A stretch of 64,000 nt of DNA, taken from contig NC_088792.1 of NCBI RefSeq assembly GCF_011386835.1, positions 218,584,394 through 218,648,393 on the forward strand. Direction: 5' to 3'. The notes under the pieces are model-generated. The model worked only from the letters and a program-made list of their open reading frames with translations. It had not been told where the DNA came from and did no database searches. The DNA comes from Chrysemys picta bellii. Taxonomy: Eukaryota; Chordata; Testudines; Emydidae. Shown here piece after piece: positions 1 to 64,000 of the stretch; position 1 is the stretch's first letter; every line of letters starts with the position of its first letter. The position numbers and the translations under genes were made by a program.

Positions 1-936
1 CCACTGCCACAGGTCAACATGCTGTCCTACTATTGCAGGTTTTTATCTGAACATATAGGGAAAATCCTGGCCTCGGAGAAGTTAATGCAAAAATTCCATA
101 AAATTTAACATTTACATTGTTACATTATAAATGTGGCATCCTTCACCAAATAGCAGAGTCTTTGTCAATCCTGAATGGCTGCTACTTATCTTGCTTCTCT
201 CTTTCTTTACCTACAGTGATGTAGAGACTGGCTATGACATGAATTCCAGAACCTTGGTAACAGGGAGCCCAACAAATACCTCGAAGGCTCCATAAAGGTC
301 TAAGTTTGATCTGTACAACTTCTCTCTATCCTACTTTCCTGTGACTCAAAAGGCTAAACAAGGCCCCTTGTGCTGCATCTGTTCAGCCAATGGAGCATTC
401 CTTAGTGACTTCAGCATGCAAGGAAAGAGGCCCCCCTTCTATTCCAGAAACTGAATAAGATATTTTCTTGAAATAACCTCCATTTTGAACATTAAGGTGT
501 ACACATGTGGCCAGATTTTTAGCTACACTATCAAATTTACCACCCAATTGTACGGAGCCATAGATAAAGGGATTTTTCCACCATTCTCTTCTATTGTTTT
601 CGTGCCCCAGTGTTTGGTATTTATTGAGTGCAATGTAAAGCATTTATTTAGGGGAGGTATAGTCTGAGCACCAGCAACTCCAGAGTTCAGATCCCAGTTT
701 CAACACCAACTCCCTAGTGTTACCTTGGACAAGTTACTTAATTTCTCTGCCAGAGTATTCTCATCTATAAAAGGATATTATTTATTGATCTACTTCACTG
801 GGAAACTGAGAATTAGCTATAGCCTATTCTGCCATTGGTTATTGCACAAGCAACTCCCCATGACTTCATGGCCTTTCACATTAGAAAAGCTCTTATATGA
901 AAAATCTTAACTGTTATTCTATGAATCAATGTTTAC
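1..936. other. PRKDC intron beyond exon 34, no further exon found
   Basis: No segment here matches the next part of DNA-PKcs. The only recognisable repeat is a MIR at about 664-780. A plus-strand polypyrimidine-AG near 200-215 looks like a splice acceptor but is on the wrong strand for PRKDC and opens no conserved ORF. Confidence 0.6.
664..780 (+). repeat. MIR SINE
   Basis: It contains the MIR-type core: a 'cctagtgttaccttggacaa' stretch followed by a 'tacttaatttctctgcc' and 'tcatctataaaa' series. Old and diverged. Confidence 0.6.
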
Positions 937-59248
<58,312 letters not shown>

Positions 59249-59911
59249 CCCGCCCGCGGCGCCGGGCACAACCAACAAGACAAGACCTTCTCCAGACAGC
59301 AGTTTCGTTGGGGAGAACCAATCACACAGACGCACGCGCCTGGGTGAGTGCACTTGCTCTGGCAGAGCCAAGTAACCCGGCCCCGCACGGGAGGGAGCCT
59401 GATTGATTCGGTCTGAGAAAGGAAGAGGAAAGGAGAGGTTGGACTAAACCATTGCGGCTGCGGGTGTGTCCGTCGCCCCGCCTCCGGTCCCAGACACGGG
59501 AACGCTTCCGCAGATATAAAACTCCGTTTCGTGTAAATCCATTAGCTATTAGTACACACTCCCCCCCGCGATGGCAATGGACCGTCCTAGTCTCCCAACC
59601 AGCATCGAGATGCTTTCAATGGTTGGGCCGCGAAACCGGGTCAAGTAGGGGCGATACCATGTCTCACCAGGGGGAACCCTGTCTATGAATCTGTTGTAGG
59701 CTCTACGTAGGTGAATTCCCTGTATTGTGGGAGAATCGGGCTCCTGTCATACTTCGCTCTATCCCTGCAGAGAGGCTCACAGAGCCCTTAGGGCGCGATC
59801 GTCTGTACCCGGAACCTGGATGGGTGGTTCCATCCCCCTGTCTGGGCCGAGTTGAGCTCTGCCGTACGGCTATTGGTAGGAAAACCCGGGAGAGCCCGCC
59901 CACGTGACCCG

Positions 59912-59921
59912 TTTGGCGCGC
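59912..59921 (+). promoter_or_regulatory. E2F-type site
   Basis: TTTGGCGCGC fits the E2F consensus (TTTSSCGC). It sits beside CACGTG and about 420 bp upstream of the MCM4 ATG. E2F control of MCM genes is established; binding here is inferred. Confidence 0.65.
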
Positions 59922-59929
59922 AATTTTCT

Positions 59930-59974
59930 CGGGGTTCACGGGCTGGCCGAAGGTGCTTGCAGAAGAAAAGTGGG
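59930..59974 (+). other. MCM4: Possible non-coding first exon of MCM4 (3' end)
   Basis: A strong donor, AGTGGG|GTAAGA, lies at 59975, and a strong acceptor at 60303 precedes the ATG exon. Together they suggest a 5' UTR intron of about 329 bp. The 5' end of this exon is a guess. Human MCM4 also starts with a non-coding exon. Confidence 0.45.
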
Positions 59975-60332
59975 GTAAGAGCGCGAGACGCCCCCGCTCC
60001 CCCCCCCACATACACACACACACACTCTATCTGCGCGCGAAGGGGCTCGAGTGGCGGGTGCGTCCCTCTGGGGCGGTCTCGCGGCGCTTAAGGGGGCGGT
60101 GCGGGGACTCCGTGTCGTGCCGTTAATTCCCAGTAACTTGTTGGTCTCAGGGCCCGGCTCGGAGCAGGTGCCGCGGGGCGGCGCAGAGCAGGGCTGTCTG
60201 CTCCTGGTGCGGGGCTCGCGGGAGAGGGGCTCGGTGCGGGCTCTGGGCCGGGAGGGGGGCGCTCTGCTCCGCTCCGCCTCACTTTCTCTCTCCACCCGCG
60301 CAGGGAGCAGCAGCAGCCGGTGAAGCAGCGTC

Positions 60333-60402
60333 ATGTCCTCGCCGGCCTCCACACCGAACTGCCGCGGCAGCAAGCGCGGGCGGAGCAGCAACCCCCCGAC
60401 TC
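60333..60402 (+). CDS. MCM4: MCM4 first coding exon
   Basis: 70 coding nt, phase 0 to 1 ([20 protein letters not shown] then PPT). The donor is GTAAGT at 60403. A good acceptor (pyrimidine-rich, ending CGCGCAG) ends at 60303, so the exon probably begins at 60304 with 29 nt of 5' UTR. Confidence 0.94.
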
Positions 60403-63136
60403 GTAAGTGCAGCTTTTGCCTGCCGGGTGCGTCGGGATGGGGCGAGGGGCCGCTGACTGCTGCCGCAGCCCTGCAAACTCCACTAGGAGATGAGCGTCCG
60501 GTGTAGCTACACCGGCCCGGAAGGCATGGGCAGGCCAAGCAATGTCTGGGTGCGGGACGTGGGCAACCCCTCGCTCTCTGTTTGGTCCTTAGTAAAGGTA
60601 TATTCACAGTGCGGAGACTATACAGTAGCATGAGCACCGCCTACCCTGAGAGAGTTCGGGGTTTTCTGGGGTTGTAGGACCTCCACCTCCCCAAGTGACA
60701 GTATTTGCCCACCTAGCAGCATCTACACCCAGGGTTGGGTCTTCCTAGCTACACTCAGGAGTGTGGCTTTTTCACATCCTTGACTGGAGTAACTAGGTCC
60801 ACTTACATTTTAAGTGTAGTCTAGGCCTAAGCTGATGCCCAAGAACAGATGGTGTCTAGCTCACTCTCACCTATGTTTGCTCTGCAGGGCTAATGCCTTA
60901 AAAAGAACAGTAAAAGTAGCTTTTTGTCATTAAAGCAGGAATTTAAAAATCTGAACGTGCAGGAAGAAATTATTGATTTAGACTCTTTTCAGAGGAGCAT
61001 GACAAGCAACGCAACTAAGCAAACTAACTTTATTAGTCTCTGGGCTAAACTTGTTTTTTCTGTAAGGCCTTGTGTGCACTGCAAAGGCTTTTCCATCACA
61101 ACTATAAAGGAAGAAGAGTGCTTCTATCAGCGTAGGTAACGTCAGTAGTAAGCTCAGCTCACTGTGGGGCAGTCTTTCCCATTTCAGTGACACTCTTCTG
61201 TTAGCAAAGCTGTTGCTACAACAGTGGGTTTTTGCTGGCATGGCTGTGTCAGCTAGGGCTATGTTTTTTCACATCCATCACTGGCATAGCTATGTTGACA
61301 AAACTTTGGGTACCTCTACACTTACCGGAGGGTCCGGCGGCAGGCAATCGATGTTCTGGGATCGATCCCGGAAGTGCTCGCCGTCCACGCCGGTACTCCA
61401 GCTCGGCGAGAGGAGTACGCGGCATCGACGGGGGAGCCTCCCTGCCGCGTCTGGATCCGCGGTAAGTTCGGACTAAGGTACTTTGAATTCAGCTACGCTA
61501 TTAACGTAGCTGAATTTGCGTACCTTAGTCCAAAGTGGGGGGTTAGTGGGGACCAGGCCTTAGTTGTATGGACCTGGCCTTGGTCTTCAACAATGCATTA
61601 GTGCAACAGGATGCTTTTTAAAAATGAAACAGAAGCAAGTTTACAAGTGTTACAAATATGATGCATGAAACTTATCACTGCACTTGAAAAGCTTTGATTG
61701 GTATGTAGGTTGTTTCCTCCTCTGTGCCTCAGTTTCCCCATCTGGAAAATAGGGATAACGATACTGCTCTCAAAGCACTTTACAAAGGAGTCTACTGATG
61801 AAAAGCGCTATATGAGCTAGGTTTTCGTAGCACAAGTAGTAGCAGCTCTGATTTCTTAGGCATTTAGGAAGATAATTGCAGTATTAATTATTTTTAAATT
61901 GTCTTAAGCTATTTTCCACTTTTGGAATCTCACAAATATTCTTCATTTTCATTTCAGCAAAATATTGCACTTTGCTTTTTAATTTTATATCAGCCAGGTT
62001 CTTTGCTATTCTATCGTAAGATCTATTTTGTGTTTTGGTCTTTTAACATTAATCTGTGTAGAACATTGCAGCTAACATCTGAAATTGTTACTTTCATCTT
62101 CTTGCAGCACGAACTGAAGATGCTCAGTCTCCTCCTTCACAAAAACGTCGAACAGATGACTCCACATCTACAGGAGATCTACAACCAATGCCAACTTCTC
62201 CAGCAGTTGACATGCAAAGCCCAAATGCTCAAGATGTTCTGTTTTCCAGCCCACCACAGTTTCGGGAATCAGGTATGCTTGTCAGTAGTAGGAGCAAAAT
62301 GCTGATATCTGTGTACTGTTGGCTATGAGATGGCTTATATGGAAAGATTTAATGTAGGCTTTTACATAGCTGTCAATTTAAAAACAAAAAAAGGGCCTTT
62401 TTGAATGAACAGGATTGTTTTCAATTACAGGTTAGTTGGTAGCTCGCTTTTAATTTAATTGATTTTAGCACATAAAACATACACCCAGTAGGCCTTAGTG
62501 TGAGCTTGTTGTTAAGCTCCACAGTGTTTTAAAATATTGTTGATGTTTAAAATAGTTTATTTTAGGAAACTGTGTTCCTTCTTGCTTGGAGAAATAAATT
62601 TTAATCCATACAGTACATTCTATGGCTAGTACAGCCTTGTAAAATACAGCTGTAGAATTAACAAGACTTACAAACTTTGCTAGCCTGCCATCACGGTGAC
62701 TGGTGACAAACACTAACTTGTTTACTTCATTAGGGCAAAGTGTATTCATTAATATTTTGAAGTATAATTAAACATTTTCTTTGTAGCAATTCCACTTGAT
62801 TTTGATATTAGTTCACCTCTGACCTATGGCACTCCCAGCTCTAGAGTGGAGGGTACTCCAAGGAGTGGTGTGCGAGGAACTCCAGTTAGACAGAGGCCAG
62901 ATCTTGGATCTGCCCGCAAAGCCAGACAGGTGGACTTGCATTCTGATGGGGTAGGTAGATGTTTCAGATTTTTCTGGTAATTTTTTTTCTAAAATGTATT
63001 TATATTATCCATACTGATGGCTTTTCCCTTCCCACAGCCAGCAGAGGATGCATTGGCAAGTGAACAATCTCTTGGACAAAAGCTTGTGATCTGGGGAACA
63101 GATGTTAACGTAGCTTCATGCAAAGAAAAGTTCCAG
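60333..63136 (+). CDS. MCM4: MCM4, MCM2-7 helicase subunit, first four coding exons (partial)
   Basis: MCM4 is one subunit of the MCM2-7 hexamer, loaded at replication origins and active as the core of the CMG helicase in the nucleus. Four exons join in frame (60333-60402, 62108-62272, 62787-62950, 63038-63136), giving 498 nt and 166 residues. The protein starts MSSPASTP and has the low-complexity N-terminal tail rich in SP/TP sites ([42 protein letters not shown]), targets of CDK and DDK in this family. It reaches [20 protein letters not shown], the start of the conserved N-terminal domain. The Walker and zinc-binding parts lie beyond 64000. It faces away from PRKDC, as in other vertebrates. 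Confidence 0.97.
61070..61580. mobile_element. Nested MITE pair in MCM4 intron
   Basis: 'Ggccttgtgtgcactgcaaa' starts one MITE-like sequence. 'Gggtacctctacacttaccg' to 'gggaccaggcctta' is a second. The latter includes a CG-rich block with 'caatcgatgttctgggatcg' and a hairpin at 61466-61532. Confidence 0.5.
61466..61532. repeat. Hairpin, arms about 28 bp
   Basis: 'Ggactaaggtact' and 'gaattcagctacg' are mirrored by 'cgtagctgaatt' and 'gtaccttagtcc', with a 7-nt loop. Confidence 0.8.
61690..61830 (+). repeat. MIR SINE
   Basis: 'Ctctgtgcctcagtttcccc', 'atctggaaaatagggataa' and 'gcgctatatgagc' are the MIR core and 3' part. Confidence 0.8.
62108..62272 (+). CDS. MCM4: MCM4 second coding exon
   Basis: 165 nt, phase 1 to 1. 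It encodes [20 protein letters not shown] and [20 protein letters not shown], ending PPQFRES. It is bounded by CTTCTTGCAG and GTATGC. Confidence 0.95.
62787..62950 (+). CDS. MCM4: MCM4 third coding exon
   Basis: 164 nt, phase 1 to 0. It encodes [40 protein letters not shown] and RQVDLHSDG. Bounded by TTTGTAG and GTAGGT. Confidence 0.96.
63038..63136 (+). CDS. MCM4: MCM4 fourth coding exon
   Basis: 99 nt, phase 0 to 0. It encodes [20 protein letters not shown] and [13 protein letters not shown]. Bounded by TTCCCACAG and GTAGGT. Confidence 0.95.
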
Positions 63137-63339
63137 GTAGGTGAACAAGTGTGGATACCTCTATTTCTTTCACAAAAAGCTTATTTGTATCTTCTCTATG
63201 TGCAGTATTTGATTCTAGCAAATATCAGAATTGAGTTATGTTTAGGATCAATCCCAGGGTGTTTGAAGAACACTGATGTTTTCATACCGTGCTCTTAAGA
63301 GGAGGAAAAGTAAAATTGTTGTCTGGAGTTTCTTTCCTC

Positions 63340-63960
63340 TAATTCCACCATAGAGTTCATCAATTTGGATTCCATCCCTTGGGCTCCAATGAAACTGCTC
63401 TTCTCAGAGTCTCTAATGACCATTTACTAGCTAAAGCTCTGAACCAGTACACTCTCCTCATTTTCCTTGACCTGTCAACTTCCTTCAGCACAGTCAGCCA
63501 TGCTCTTCTTGAAGTCTCATCCTCCTTTGGAGTCCATGGCTTCTGTCCTTTGCCTGTTCTTCTCTTTAATCACTTCCTCAGCATGTCCTTTAAAGGATCC
63601 TCCTCATCCGCCCTTCAACATTCTGTGAGAGTTCCAAATGGTTCTGTCCTGAGTTCCCTTCTCTTCTCCCTCTCCATTTTATCTCTGGGTAATCTCATCT
63701 GCAAACACAAATTCAGCTATCCCCTCTGTGTAGAAAACTCAGCTGTACCTCTCTACTTCAGACCTGCCTTTGTGTTGAAACTAAAATTGCAGCCCGTGTC
63801 TCTGACATCTTCTCGTAGATATCTAGCTGTGAGTTCAAACTCAACATATCTAAAAGAGAGCTCTTAATCTTCCCCTCAAATTCTCCCAGCTACCCTGTTT
63901 CTTGATCATGTAGAAAACATAACCTGCATAACCTCTCTAAGATACAGCCTTCTCTGTCTG
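63340..63960 (+). mobile_element. L2 LINE fragment, reverse transcriptase part
   Basis: The plus-strand reading LLIFLDLSTSFSTVSHALLE, SALQHSVRVPNGSVLSSLLF and LICKHKFSYPLCVEN follows the L2 reverse transcriptase pattern, where family members read close to DLSAAFDTVDH and [12 protein letters not shown]. It is badly decayed and lacks the catalytic aspartates. It lies in the MCM4 intron after the fourth coding exon. Confidence 0.75.
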
Positions 63961-63974
63961 TCCATCTAAGGGCA

Positions 63975-64000
63975 GATCTACATTAGGATGACCAGATATC
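63975..64000 (+). repeat. Possible start of another hAT at the window edge
   Basis: 'Attaggatgaccagatatc' resembles the opening of a known TAGGGTGACCAGA-type hAT family. It is cut off by the window. Confidence 0.3.

Larger units (their letters stand above)
59249..60332. promoter_or_regulatory. Shared PRKDC-MCM4 bidirectional promoter, CpG rich
   Basis: The 1,084 bp between the two start codons are GC- and CpG-rich with no TATA box at a sensible place. Visible motifs are CCAAT at 59318-59322 on the PRKDC side, inverted CCAAT (ATTGG) at 59872-59876, a CACGTG E-box at 59901-59906 and TTTGGCGCGC at 59912-59921, an E2F-type site expected for a replication gene. A head-to-head PRKDC/MCM4 pair is known in mammals. 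Exact start sites cannot be read from sequence. Confidence 0.85.

Noticed and set aside
200..300. Plus-strand exon after a polypyrimidine-AG
   Set aside because: Wrong strand for PRKDC, short reading frames, no conserved protein.
59936..60637. 233-codon minus-strand ORF across the promoter and MCM4 exon
   Set aside because: It is CpG-island composition and overlaps the MCM4 start on the opposite strand. No conserved motif.

Overview
This is vertebrate nuclear DNA, most likely from a turtle; a crocodilian is less likely. The reasons are CR1 LINEs, old MIR and L2 copies, a DIRS retrotransposon, Penelope-like fragments and many short hAT/MITE copies around intron-rich genes. The species call is an inference from repeat content. 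No bacterial, plasmid or phage feature was seen.

The window holds two genes arranged head to head. On the minus strand, positions 59248 down to 937 carry the first 34 coding exons of PRKDC (DNA-PKcs, the DNA-dependent protein kinase catalytic subunit). They encode about 1,483 residues, all in the N-terminal helical-repeat part. Every junction is GT-AG and the reading phase is continuous through all 34 exons. The rest of the gene, including the kinase domain, lies beyond position 1. On the plus strand, positions 60333 to 63136 carry the first four coding exons of MCM4 (166 residues: the disordered phospho-regulated N-terminus and the start of the MCM N-terminal domain). A CpG-rich stretch of about 1.1 kb between the two start codons is the shared promoter, with CCAAT boxes, CACGTG and an E2F-type site.

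Layout by region: 1-5.6 kb, PRKDC exons 34-29. 5.6-15 kb, a huge repeat-filled intron with an old DIRS-like relic, a hAT, and a CR1 interrupted by nested elements. 15-34.8 kb, exons 28-15 with a 3.1 kb CR1, foldback Penelope-like insertions and MITEs. 36.5-41.0 kb, a recognisable DIRS element in intron 14. 41-52.9 kb, exons 14-2. 52.9-59.1 kb, intron 1 with a CR1 fragment, a foldback Penelope-like insertion and a 1.9 kb degenerate satellite. 59.1-60.4 kb, the promoter and both first coding exons. 60.4-64 kb, MCM4 exons and introns with a MITE, MIR and L2.

The genes work in linked processes. DNA-PKcs joins broken DNA ends with Ku; MCM4 is one subunit of the MCM2-7 replicative helicase. The most unusual structure is a set of foldback Penelope-like insertions, four of them with 12-bp target duplications, whose sense arms carry a hammerhead-ribozyme-like core.
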